Source: Ignavibacteria bacterium UBA2333 (GTDB lineage: Bacteria; Bacteroidota; Ignavibacteria; Kapaibacteriales; Kapaibacteriaceae). Taken from it: a DNA stretch of 64,000 nucleotides. The position numbers and the translations under genes are program-made. The stretch is taken from positions 1-64,000 of the forward strand of contig DDUR01000024.1 in NCBI GenBank assembly GCA_002344895.1. The letters are read 5' to 3'. Within the stretch, counting starts at the first letter, position 1; each line of letters opens with the position of its first letter. A model generated the notes under the pieces. It saw only the letters and a program-made list of their open reading frames with translations, searched no databases and was not told the origin of the DNA. Positions 54,478 through 63,170 of this stretch are shown here, one piece after another.

Positions 54478-56142
54478 ATGGGCAAAACCATCGGATCGCC
54501 GGTCGTGCGCGACCTGAATTTTGAGAAGAACTACGACGCCAACCGTAACCTCGCTCGTATTATCGAGGGTAAGGCTGACGCCGTTCGTGCGGGTGGCGGT
54601 AAAAAGGCCACCGAACGTCATATCGCCAAGGGCAAAATGCCCGCGCGCGAGCGAATTGTAGCGCTCGTTGACGCCAATACGGACATTGTTGAACTTGGTC
54701 TTTTTGCTGCGCATGATATGTATGCAGCCGAAGGCGGATGTCCATCGGCGGGCGTAGTAACCGTACTTGGTACCATTTCAGGACGCCAGTGTGTTATCGT
54801 TGCCAACGATGCCACGGTAAAGGCTGGTGCCTGGTTTCCGATGACGGCAAAGAAAAACATGCGTGCCCAGGAGATAGCAATCGAGAATCGGTTGCCCATT
54901 ATCTATCTGGTGGACAGTGCTGGTGTTTTTTTACCGATGCAGGATGAAATCTTTCCTGATAAGGAACACTTCGGCCGTCAGTTCAGAAATAATGCAATCC
55001 TGAGTGCCATGGGTGTACCACAGATTGCTGCGATTATGGGTCCATGCGTAGCCGGTGGAGCATATCTGCCGATTATGTGTGACGAGGCGATTATCGTCGA
55101 AGGAACGGGAAGTGTCTTTCTTGCCGGACCAGCACTAGTAGAAGCCGCTATCGGAGAAAAGACCGATATCGAACCTCTCGGTGGCGCAACTATGCATTCT
55201 ACCGTTTCCGGTGTCGTTGACTACAAGGTCTCAAGTGATGAAGAGGCACTTGCCACGATTCGATCACTTGTTGACAAGTTTGCTCCGGGTAAGGGGCAAA
55301 AGGGGCACTTTAATCGTGTGGAGCCAAAAGAGCCGTTGTATGATGCTGACGAAGTTAATGGCATCCTGCCGGCTGACAGAGCGAAACCGTACGACACGTA
55401 TCAGATTCTGGCCCGACTCCTCGATGGATCCGAATTTGATGAGTATAAGGCCGAGTATGGTAAGACCATCGTATGTGGTTATGGACGTATTGATGGTTGG
55501 GCCGTTGGAATCGTGGCCAACAATCGCGCTATCGTGAAGAACGGTAAAGGTGAGATGCAGGTTGGTGGCGTGATCTATTCAGATAGTGCCGATAAAGCTG
55601 CGCGGTTCATTCTGAATTGTAATCAGCGTGGTATTCCGCTTGTGTTTCTCCAGGATGTCACGGGATTTATGGTTGGAACACGCGCTGAGCAGGGTGGCAT
55701 CATCAAGGATGGAGCAAAACTTGTGAATGCCGTAGCCAACAGTGTTGTACCGAAGTTTACCATCATCATGGGCAATTCCTATGGTGCCGGGAACTATGCC
55801 ATGTGTGGCAAGGCCTATGATCCACGCCAGATCTATGCCTGGCCGACAGCAAATATTGCCGTGATGGGCGGATCTCAAGCAGCCAGAACGATGTTAACTA
55901 TTCGCGAGGCTGCTCTCGAAAAGAGTGGTGAGAAGATTACGGCGGAACGACGTGCTGAGATGTTGGCAGAGATCCAAGCGAAGTACGAATCAACAACAAC
56001 GCCGACGTATGCAGCGGCGCGGTTATGGGTTGACGGAATTATCACACCATCGGATACGCGCCGTCATATTTCACAAGGCATTGCCATTGCCGACCACGTA
56101 GAGGCAATTCCTGATCTCCGTACGGGTGTTTTCCAGGTTTAG
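54478..56142 (+). CDS. Acyl-CoA carboxylase carboxyltransferase subunit (propionyl/methylcrotonyl-CoA type)
   Basis: 554 residues with the two crotonase-like halves of the fused carboxyltransferase. The N-terminal half has KMPARERIVALVDANTDIVELG, IIYLVDSAGVFLPMQDEIFPD and the biotin-binding GPCVAGGAYLPIMCDE. The C-terminal half has VFLQDVTGFMVGTRAEQGGIIKDGAKLVNAVAN and GNSYGAGNYAMCGKAYDPR. The FLP motif in the first half resembles methylcrotonyl-CoA carboxylase beta. Transfers CO2 from biotin on a carrier, perhaps the one at 41645, to acyl-CoA. Eighteen bases after secG. Confidence 0.9.
   Translation: MGKTIGSPVVRDLNFEKNYDANRNLARIIEGKADAVRAGGGKKATERHIAKGKMPARERIVALVDANTDIVELGLFAAHDMYAAEGGCPSAGVVTVLGTISGRQCVIVANDATVKAGAWFPMTAKKNMRAQEIAIENRLPIIYLVDSAGVFLPMQDEIFPDKEHFGRQFRNNAILSAMGVPQIAAIMGPCVAGGAYLPIMCDEAIIVEGTGSVFLAGPALVEAAIGEKTDIEPLGGATMHSTVSGVVDYKVSSDEEALATIRSLVDKFAPGKGQKGHFNRVEPKEPLYDADEVNGILPADRAKPYDTYQILARLLDGSEFDEYKAEYGKTIVCGYGRIDGWAVGIVANNRAIVKNGKGEMQVGGVIYSDSADKAARFILNCNQRGIPLVFLQDVTGFMVGTRAEQGGIIKDGAKLVNAVANSVVPKFTIIMGNSYGAGNYAMCGKAYDPRQIYAWPTANIAVMGGSQAARTMLTIREAALEKSGEKITAERRAEMLAEIQAKYESTTTPTYAAARLWVDGIITPSDTRRHISQGIAIADHVEAIPDLRTGVFQV
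55290..55308 (+). repeat. Dispersed GCCCC-type motif, copy inside the carboxyltransferase gene
   Basis: TAAGGGGCAAAAGGGGCAC, the reverse orientation of the same motif, read in frame as GKGQKGH of the carboxyltransferase. Confidence 0.4.
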
Positions 56143-56144
56143 CC

Positions 56145-58811
56145 GTGATACCGGCGCTACCGTTTGACGATGATCGCGTAAGCGTACGGCTGACGGATAG
56201 GCTTGCTTTCGCACACGATGCCTCCTTATATCGGTATGTGCCGAACGTTGTCTTTACGGCTCATACGACCGATGACATTCAACGCATTTTTGCTTGGTGT
56301 CGTGATCATCAGCGGTCCGTGACGTTCCGCGCAGGTGGTACAAGTTTATCGGGACAAGCACTTGCAAAGGACACACTTGTTCGACTCGGTAACAACTGGA
56401 ATAACGTAGATATTCTGGACGATGGTGCCTTGGTGAGGATGGGGCCCGGTATTACCGGCGCACGTGTGAATGCCAAACTACGAGCTTACGGCAGGAAGAT
56501 AGGTCCAGATCCCGCATCAATACTCGCCGCACAAATAGGCGGAATTGTGGCGAATAATGCATCTGGCATGTGTTGTGGTACGGCTATGAATTCCTATGCC
56601 ACACTTCATTCAATGGTCTTTGTTCTTGCGAATGGAGTTCGAATTGATACGTCTGATCCACATTGCGACGTCATGTTACAGGATCTATCGCCAGATATAT
56701 CACACGGATTGATCTCACTTCGTAATGAACTTCGTTCCAATCCTGAACTTGTTGATCGTATCCGACGGAAGTATGCTATCAAGAATACCGTAGGGTATTC
56801 TCTACACGCCTTCCTTGATGAAGATGAGCCGACAAAGATTCTCGCACGTTTGCTTGTGGGTAGTGAAGGAACTCTTGGCTTTATCGAATCTGTGACTCTG
56901 AGGACAGTAGCAGACGCGCGAATAGCCAGGACTGCATTCATTGTGTATGATAGCATTGAAGATGCATGTGCAGATATTCCTCGCTGGCGTGACTCCGGTG
57001 CCGCTGCTGTGGAGATCCTTGATGACGTCTCACTACGCTCATTCGCTACACTACCTTCTACGCCGGAAAAGTACCGCGTATATCGGCCAGATATCGCTGC
57101 TCTGATTGTTGAGTATCATGATATGGAGCCCCCTTTGCCCCTTAACAATGTTGAGTGGACGGAGGATGAATCGGAACGAGCGACAATCTGGAAACTCCGC
57201 AAAGGATTGATGCCAACCATCGGTGCGATTCGTCCTGCCGGTTCAACAATGATAAACGAAGATATCGCTGTTCCACCTGAATCTTTGGCCGGGTTGATTC
57301 GAGATGTTCGAACGACATTCCGACAGTTTGGGTATGACGACGGCGTCATCTTTGGTCATGCCAAGGATGGTAATATTCATTTTGTTGTGAATGTTTCTAT
57401 GAACCGTGCGGCTGACATTGATCGGTACGCCCGATTTATGGAACGTATCGTTGAGATCGTTGTCGATGATTATCGAGGGTCATTAAAAGCCGAACATGGT
57501 ACCGGAAGAAATATGGCCCCCTTTGTAGAACGAGAGTGGGGAAGTGCTGCCACGGATATTATGTGGCGCGTAAAACGACTTCTTGATCCGATGGGGATCT
57601 TAAATCCAGACGTCGTGTTATCGTCGGATCCAACCATGCATGTTCAAAACATCAAGCCAATTCCAACGCTACAACCGACCCATCATAACGACACAACAGA
57701 TCGATGTATCGAGTGTGGATTCTGCGAAACGGTGTGTCCGAGCACGAATCTTGCTCTCAGTCCGAGACGACGTATCGTCTTACGTCGTGAACGTGAGATT
57801 CACCGTTCTGAACCATCCATAGTTCAACAGATTGACGACGCATGGGCATATGACGGTGATGCAACGTGTGCAGCAGATAGTATGTGTTCCTTTGTGTGTC
57901 CGGTTGGAATTGACACGGGTGTGATGGTGAAAGGTATACGTGCCCAACGTACGAACAACACAATGCAGCGCATAACAAAGTATGTAGCGTCACACATGCA
58001 GATCGCAGATGCTGCTGCATCCCTTGTAACAACATTTCATAAAAAGTGGGGCCGTTCTCCGAATCTACGTCGATCAACGTCGCAACGTGATGAAGCGGAA
58101 TTGATCGATGTCCTCTACATTCCGTCATGTCCAAGTCGATGGTTTGGCCAAGGTCCCACGTGTTCACTCCCAGAAATCGTTGAGCGATTGTCTATACGTG
58201 CGGGCATACACTGTTCACGACTTCCGTCAACGTCGTATTGCTGTGGTCAACCATTTGAATCAAAGGGATATACTGAGGCAGCAACGATGGCGCGACGTGC
58301 TATGCTAGCAGCAATACATCTCCGAACAAAGGGGCAACGTCCTGACATTCTCATCGATACATCAACCTGTGCTGCCTCTCTTCAAAACGACCTGGAACAA
58401 GAGGGATATCGGGTTATTGATCAGACTCAGTTTGCGTTACGTATCCTGACGCAGTGTCCACCACGACACACGCTTCCACGACTCGTGAGCCACGCAGGTT
58501 GTGGATCACACAAACTGGGTACAACTACCGAATTTGTGCGCATTCTCAAGATGTGTGCAGATCAGGTGATAGTGCCATCTACATCACCGTGTTGTGGAAT
58601 GGGAGGTGACGTAGGAATTCGGCATCCTGAGTTGCCGACGTCGGCACTTCGGGAGCTAGCTCATGATATTGTTCTATTGGATCAATCAGTACCTACCTTG
58701 GGTGTAGTACCGAATACCATGTGTGCCTCTGCACTTCGCGAAGCAACTGGAGTTAACTACGTTTCTCTCTTGCAGATTGTTGAGCTTGTGACGTCTGACG
58801 ATGGGAAGTAA
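56145..58811 (+). CDS. FAD-linked D-lactate dehydrogenase-like protein with iron-sulfur and CCG domains
   Basis: 888 residues from GTG 56145, two bases after the preceding stop. The FAD-binding half (about 1-470) has FRAGGTSLSGQALA, GPDPASILAAQIGGIVANNASGMCCG and the KAEHGTGRNMAPF end. A ferredoxin-like stretch follows at about 525-590 with two 4Fe-4S motifs, CIECGFCETVCPS and CAADSMCSFVCPVG. The C-terminal half has paired CCG domains, YCCGQPFESKG near 702 and CCGMGGDVG near 822, which bind further clusters. Overall it resembles Dld-II/glycolate oxidase fusions that feed electrons to quinone. Lactate or another 2-hydroxy acid is the likely substrate. The 3' end overlaps the next gene by 59 bases. 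Confidence 0.87.
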   Translation: MIPALPFDDDRVSVRLTDRLAFAHDASLYRYVPNVVFTAHTTDDIQRIFAWCRDHQRSVTFRAGGTSLSGQALAKDTLVRLGNNWNNVDILDDGALVRMGPGITGARVNAKLRAYGRKIGPDPASILAAQIGGIVANNASGMCCGTAMNSYATLHSMVFVLANGVRIDTSDPHCDVMLQDLSPDISHGLISLRNELRSNPELVDRIRRKYAIKNTVGYSLHAFLDEDEPTKILARLLVGSEGTLGFIESVTLRTVADARIARTAFIVYDSIEDACADIPRWRDSGAAAVEILDDVSLRSFATLPSTPEKYRVYRPDIAALIVEYHDMEPPLPLNNVEWTEDESERATIWKLRKGLMPTIGAIRPAGSTMINEDIAVPPESLAGLIRDVRTTFRQFGYDDGVIFGHAKDGNIHFVVNVSMNRAADIDRYARFMERIVEIVVDDYRGSLKAEHGTGRNMAPFVEREWGSAATDIMWRVKRLLDPMGILNPDVVLSSDPTMHVQNIKPIPTLQPTHHNDTTDRCIECGFCETVCPSTNLALSPRRRIVLRREREIHRSEPSIVQQIDDAWAYDGDATCAADSMCSFVCPVGIDTGVMVKGIRAQRTNNTMQRITKYVASHMQIADAAASLVTTFHKKWGRSPNLRRSTSQRDEAELIDVLYIPSCPSRWFGQGPTCSLPEIVERLSIRAGIHCSRLPSTSYCCGQPFESKGYTEAATMARRAMLAAIHLRTKGQRPDILIDTSTCAASLQNDLEQEGYRVIDQTQFALRILTQCPPRHTLPRLVSHAGCGSHKLGTTTEFVRILKMCADQVIVPSTSPCCGMGGDVGIRHPELPTSALRELAHDIVLLDQSVPTLGVVPNTMCASALREATGVNYVSLLQIVELVTSDDGK
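57127..57144 (+). repeat. Dispersed GCCCC-type motif, copy inside the D-lactate dehydrogenase-like gene
   Basis: GCCCCCTTTGCCCCTTAA, read within the coding sequence near residue 330. It matches the copy before the M20 peptidase gene at 37481-37500 closely. Confidence 0.4.
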
Positions 58812-59907
58812 ACACTTGATTCTTCCATACAACACGACGTTGAAGAATGAGAAAGGGAAGTGACAACTCTGTTGGAATCAAAAGGAATAGTGCAGGTATA
58901 ATCATCGGCAGGAGAGCTGGCTGTTGTAACCGCATCACAGTAAATGCAACCATAGATGCATCTACGAGAAAACGCATACTCGCAAAAAACATAAACCATA
59001 TCCACGAAGTTTCGACTGCAGACGCAACAAATCCAACCCACAGCATTGCGCTCGCAATCACGAACATCGAAGCACGCCATCCGAGAGCCATTCCTCCGCG
59101 AGCCCAACGGTGACGTTGGCGGACATATTCTCCCATACTGTCCACCGGAAGGGTCGTAACGGTCGCTTCAGGTTCACAGACATATCGGATTCGGCTACCG
59201 TGTGCCGACAATGTTTGCAGTAAGGCCAAATCCTCCGTGACACTAAAGTGAATTCCTTCATATCCACCCACGGCTTCATAGGCAGATCTTCGTACGGCCA
59301 GATTATTACCAAAACATCCCAAGGGAACTCCGTTTCCAATACCACCTCTCGCCATGGTTTGTGTGAATAACCACTCGACGGCTTGTACTCGTTCTAAGAA
59401 CGTTGTCGCCTGGACAAGCGTAAAACCTGCTGCTAGATCAACCTTGGGATCGTGGAAAGCTGACGCCATGGTAGAGATCCATTGCGGATGCACAGCACAG
59501 TCCGAGTCCGTCATGAGAAGAATGTCACCCTCGGCCTTGTCGAAACCGGCTTGAAGTGCACCTGGTTTTCCCTGAAGATTCGGATGATCGGCATTTGATG
59601 TTCGGTGGACAACACGTAACCACTGATACTGAGGCACTAACGCATCAAGTATCGTCTGCGTATTGTCCGTACTACGGTCGTTCACGACGATCACTTCAAC
59701 GTGAGACATATCAACGTCGGAACGCGATAGTGCCTCCAGGCATCGTTGGATTGTGCGCTCTTCGTTACGAGCTGGGATGACGACGGAGACTCTGCCAGGG
59801 AGTTGAGGCGATCTCCTATCTCTGCCATGACGAACGTGTCCTGTCCAAAAGAACAACGTTCGAGCACCGTACAAGACGGCGGCAATCACGAGAATGGTCG
59901 TCATCAT
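58753..59907 (-). CDS. Membrane glycosyltransferase family 2
   Basis: 384 residues from ATG 59907 (a TTG at 59916 is possible). An N-terminal membrane helix precedes the catalytic GT-A domain: VSVVIPARNEERTIQRCLEAL, EVIVVNDRSTDNT, the DxD-like LMTDSDCAVHPQW, and RQRHRWARGG, the (Q/R)xxRW motif of processive transferases. Two to three further helices lie at about 275-365. It probably makes or extends a cell-surface polysaccharide or glycolipid. The 3' end overlaps the D-lactate dehydrogenase-like gene by 59 bases, tail to tail. Confidence 0.85.
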   Translation of the reverse strand: MMTTILVIAAVLYGARTLFFWTGHVRHGRDRRSPQLPGRVSVVIPARNEERTIQRCLEALSRSDVDMSHVEVIVVNDRSTDNTQTILDALVPQYQWLRVVHRTSNADHPNLQGKPGALQAGFDKAEGDILLMTDSDCAVHPQWISTMASAFHDPKVDLAAGFTLVQATTFLERVQAVEWLFTQTMARGGIGNGVPLGCFGNNLAVRRSAYEAVGGYEGIHFSVTEDLALLQTLSAHGSRIRYVCEPEATVTTLPVDSMGEYVRQRHRWARGGMALGWRASMFVIASAMLWVGFVASAVETSWIWFMFFASMRFLVDASMVAFTVMRLQQPALLPMIIPALFLLIPTELSLPFLILQRRVVWKNQVFTSHRQTSQAQQSAREKRS

Positions 59908-59947
59908 CAAGGGCAAAGCTAGGTTTCAGAAACCGATCGAAACATGA

Positions 59948-59973
59948 AACCTTGTTCATATCGCGATAAGGTT
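59948..59973. promoter_or_regulatory. Possible operator-like inverted repeat before the MATE gene
   Basis: AACCTT and AAGGTT flank a 14-base core that includes the perfect 10-base palindrome TATCGCGATA (59959-59968). It lies in the 123-base divergent gap between the glycosyltransferase and MATE genes. No adjacent regulator gene is seen, so this is a weak call. Confidence 0.25.
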
Positions 59974-60030
59974 GTGCACAATGACATTCTACGAGCAACG
60001 AAAAGCGTGGTTGTTCGTTATAGGCGCGTT

Positions 60031-61380
60031 ATGCGCGCACGAGTCGACCTCCTCAACGACCCCATTGATAGCTCGTTACGGCTCTTTGCCGTCCCGATGG
60101 CCTTCAGTTTCCTGGTCAATATGATCTATTCTCTCATCGACAGATACTACGTCAGTCGGCTGGGAGATGCAGCTATAGCGGCCATCGGAAGTAGTGACAC
60201 CGTCGCCTTTGTTGTTTTTACACTCGCCAGTGGATTTGGCGTCGGAACGGGAATCATTGTCTCACGTCGTTTTGGAGAGGGGAATCTCGCCGAGGCATCG
60301 CGTACGGCGACACAGGCGATGGTTGGTATGGCATTCCTCGGTGGGATTATCACGACGGCCTTGTATCTCGCACTACCACTACTTCCAAGTATCCTGAGAA
60401 TGCAACCAGACGTGGCACCTCTTGCCATGGACTATATGGGAGCACTGTTTATTGGCTTTGCTGCGAACGTGATGAACTTCCAGATGTTTGCCATCATACG
60501 TTCTATGGGGAATGCTGTTTTCCCGATGGTTGTGCTCCTGAGCACAACTGTCGTAAATGCAGCCATTGCGCCACTACTCATCTTTGGATTCGGACCTATA
60601 CCAGCATTGGGAATGACCGGGGCGGGATTGGCTACTGCCTCTGCACAGATTTTTGGGACGATCATTGCTCTCACGGCGTTTGCTCAGGGTAAGGCAGGTC
60701 TCTCGGTAGACTTTTCCAATTTTCGACTCGACCTTGATCTCTTACTAAAAGTGGCACGACAGGGATTTCCAGCGTCCCTTCAGATGCTGAGTGTTGCCCT
60801 TAACCGCATCTTCATATTTAGTATCGTCGGTGGGTTTGGTACCAGTGTTGTAGCAGCGTACACACTGGGACTCAACGTTGACATGCTCGTGTTTATGTGT
60901 GTGTTTGCCATGGGCATGGCCGTTGAAGTTGCTACTGGTCAGAATCTCGGTGCCGGGAAGGAACATCGTGTTTGGGGATTCCATCGCTCGGCTGCCAAAC
61001 AGATGATTGTGTTGATGTCAACGCTGGCCATTGTTGTCTGGATTGCCGGTACATGGTTTATCGAACTCTATACAACGACGCCACAGACGGTTTCAGAAGC
61101 AACCACATACTTTCACACGTCTGTCTTCGGATATGTATTTTTTGCCGTCGGTCTCGTCACTGTTCGCGTCATTAGCGGAGCTGGAGCGGCAGTGCTTAGT
61201 ATGACCATTACGGCGGGAACTCTCCTTGGTTTGCAGTTACCATTGGCATGGATTCTTAGCCACCTGACACCGCTGAAACAGCATGGTGTCTGGATTGCCC
61301 TAGCCGCAGGGTATCTCATTTTCTGTGTCGTTGCAATTCTCGTACTACGCAGCAAGATCTGGCTAAGAACGAAGGTTTAG
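60031..61380 (+). CDS. MATE-family efflux transporter
   Basis: 449 residues from ATG 60031; the longer frame from 59944 is charged and unlike the family. Twelve membrane helices in two six-helix halves. The N-terminal LRLFAVPMAFSFLVNMIYSLIDRYYVSRLGDAAIAAIG and the DTVAFVVFTLASGFGVGTGIIVSR segment are typical; the second half begins near GFPASLQMLSVALNRIF with FAMGMAVEVATGQNLGAGKEH. Exports drugs or metabolites in exchange for protons or sodium. TAG stop. Confidence 0.9.
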   Translation: MRARVDLLNDPIDSSLRLFAVPMAFSFLVNMIYSLIDRYYVSRLGDAAIAAIGSSDTVAFVVFTLASGFGVGTGIIVSRRFGEGNLAEASRTATQAMVGMAFLGGIITTALYLALPLLPSILRMQPDVAPLAMDYMGALFIGFAANVMNFQMFAIIRSMGNAVFPMVVLLSTTVVNAAIAPLLIFGFGPIPALGMTGAGLATASAQIFGTIIALTAFAQGKAGLSVDFSNFRLDLDLLLKVARQGFPASLQMLSVALNRIFIFSIVGGFGTSVVAAYTLGLNVDMLVFMCVFAMGMAVEVATGQNLGAGKEHRVWGFHRSAAKQMIVLMSTLAIVVWIAGTWFIELYTTTPQTVSEATTYFHTSVFGYVFFAVGLVTVRVISGAGAAVLSMTITAGTLLGLQLPLAWILSHLTPLKQHGVWIALAAGYLIFCVVAILVLRSKIWLRTKV

Positions 61381-61455
61381 ACATAAATTTCGGTTCGTAG
61401 TTAAACCAAATCTGTGCGACGAAGCTCTGAGTGCCCGTACATTTCGGGGAAGAAC

Positions 61456-62064
61456 GTGAGCACTGGAGTTTTGACCCTAGACACCGACACAGCAATTCTG
61501 GAGGCGCATCGCGCCGGAGATACGGAGCGGGCCGCAACGGCCTTTGTGCGCCGTCATCAGAAGTTTGTGTATTCGGTGGCACTTCGGAATCTCCATCATC
61601 ATGAAGAGAATGCTAAGGACGCCACACAGGAAGTCCTTATTCGCGCACTACGGGGCCTTGAGTCATTTAAGGGTGAGAGTACCCTTCAAACGTGGCTGTA
61701 CCGTATCACGGTAAACGTCTGCAATAACATGCGCCGTAAACAGCGGCTCTTGTCATTCTTTTCCGTAGGTGACGATGACCACGAGCGAGATGTGGTGGCA
61801 GCCGACAGCATATCACCAGCAGATGCTGTGGCTCAGCAGGACTTTCTTCGGTATCTGGATACGATTCTCGACACGCTTCCGCGAAAACAGCGCGAGACAT
61901 TCTGTCTACGATACTTCGATGAACTCTCCTACGAAGAGATATCAGAAATGGTAGGTACGTCAGTTGGTGCTTTGAAGGCGAACTATCATTGGGCCGTCAA
62001 AAAAATTGCAGAGCACGTACGAACAAGCGACTTTTACGCAGCCTGGATGGAGTCTACGTCATGA
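61456..62064 (+). CDS. ECF-type RNA polymerase sigma factor
   Basis: 202 residues from GTG 61456, preceded by GGGGAAG; the frame from 61414 lacks a good site. Region 2 lies at about 28-95 (FVYSVALRNLHHHEENAKDATQEVLIRALRGLESFKGESTLQTWLYRITVNVCNN) and region 4 at about 135-190 (TLPRKQRETFCLRYFDELSYEEISEMVGTSVGALKANYHWAVKKI). It has no domain 3, as in ECF factors. The following gene, which overlaps it by ATGA, is its likely anti-sigma factor. Confidence 0.92.
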   Translation: MSTGVLTLDTDTAILEAHRAGDTERAATAFVRRHQKFVYSVALRNLHHHEENAKDATQEVLIRALRGLESFKGESTLQTWLYRITVNVCNNMRRKQRLLSFFSVGDDDHERDVVAADSISPADAVAQQDFLRYLDTILDTLPRKQRETFCLRYFDELSYEEISEMVGTSVGALKANYHWAVKKIAEHVRTSDFYAAWMESTS

Positions 62065-62624
62065 AAACAACACATCATGGACATCAGCATGACGACGATG
62101 ACGAAGGCGAACTTCGTCTGCAGCTTGGTCCACTTCGAGACCTACATCATCAGCATACTGAATCTGCCGTCGTGAACATGAGTGTTCGTGTTCATGCAGC
62201 TCTTCAACAACCACGACGTCCTCTGCTTCGCGGCCTCACGGTCTCCATTGCCCTTGGTTTGGCAACAGTCATCACAATTGTTGTTGTGTTGAATCCCGGA
62301 ACATCCAATCCAGAGGGACAACGGGTGATTGTGTCGACCACGACGGATACATCCAGTAGTAATACGGCAAAGCAGGATGTACGTGTACAATCAACGCCGA
62401 AGATGCGCGCGACTGCATCAGCAGCACAGTCAAATTCTCCTGCGGTTCGTCCTCGTAACATGACCAATTCGCAGGTAGTATTGCTGCGCGATTCCGAGAT
62501 GTTACGTGCTGTAAACGAAGCGAACGAAGATGCACTCGTCGATCGAATCCTGGAACAGGAAACCGAAGATGATTTTGCTATTCTGGACCTCACGTCGGCC
62601 GATGTTGATGCCGTGTTACCCTAA
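62061..62624 (+). CDS. Putative anti-sigma factor, single-pass membrane protein with His/Asp-rich start
   Basis: 187 residues from ATG 62061, overlapping the sigma gene by ATGA. The cytoplasmic N-terminus begins MKTTHHGHQHDDDDEGE and continues to a membrane helix at about 55-78 (GLTVSIALGLATVITIVVVLN), followed by a periplasmic Ser/Thr-rich region ending in an acidic tail. The role as anti-sigma factor rests on gene order and topology; the usual HxxxCxxC zinc motif is absent. The run of His and Asp residues could bind metal, and is unusual. Confidence 0.6.
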   Translation: MKTTHHGHQHDDDDEGELRLQLGPLRDLHHQHTESAVVNMSVRVHAALQQPRRPLLRGLTVSIALGLATVITIVVVLNPGTSNPEGQRVIVSTTTDTSSSNTAKQDVRVQSTPKMRATASAAQSNSPAVRPRNMTNSQVVLLRDSEMLRAVNEANEDALVDRILEQETEDDFAILDLTSADVDAVLP

Positions 62625-62651
62625 CCATTGAACTCTTGACAAGGCACTCCC

Positions 62652-63155
62652 ATGAACAACCCCATAAATCTTCTTCGTTTTGGCATTCTTGCTGCCGTCG
62701 TTGTGATTCTTCTCGTACCAGCCGTTGAACTTCGAGCCAGCGAAGACGATGAAGATGAACCACATGATCGGGTTCGTCAACGAATCGAAGACGTCCGGAA
62801 AATGAAACTCATTGATATTCTTGATCTCCGCGGAGAACAGGTAGAGAAGTTCTTTGGGTCGTACAATACTCTTCAACGAGCAGTGTTCGACGCAAAAGAC
62901 GCCGTCAATAATGCTTCTCGTACGCTCCATGAAGCGCTGCAGGACAAGGTTTCTGATGCCGACGTTCAGGCGAAAACGACGGCATTGTTATCTGCAATGA
63001 AGGCCTTTGACGCAGCAGTAGAGAAGCGTAATACGACGGTTCAATCACTTCTGTCAACAACACAGTATGCGAAGTACGTGCTGTTTGAAGCTCGCTTTGT
63101 TGACGAACTTTCGAAGATGATAATGAAACGAGCTCGACGTCTTCGGGATCGCTAA
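62652..63155 (+). CDS. Spy/CpxP-like periplasmic protein
   Basis: 167 residues with a signal peptide ending near VELRAS. The mature protein is helical and charged: RVRQRIEDVRKMKLIDILDLRGEQVEKFFG and the long helix VQAKTTALLSAMKAFDAAVEKRNTTVQ, with a LSTTQYAKYVLFEARF segment similar to the LTxxQ motif of Spy/CpxP proteins. Such proteins act as periplasmic chaperones or stress sensors. Its place after the sigma and anti-sigma genes, 27 bases away, fits an envelope-stress unit. Confidence 0.65.
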   Translation: MNNPINLLRFGILAAVVVILLVPAVELRASEDDEDEPHDRVRQRIEDVRKMKLIDILDLRGEQVEKFFGSYNTLQRAVFDAKDAVNNASRTLHEALQDKVSDADVQAKTTALLSAMKAFDAAVEKRNTTVQSLLSTTQYAKYVLFEARFVDELSKMIMKRARRLRDR

Positions 63156-63170
63156 GACACTACTACCGCC

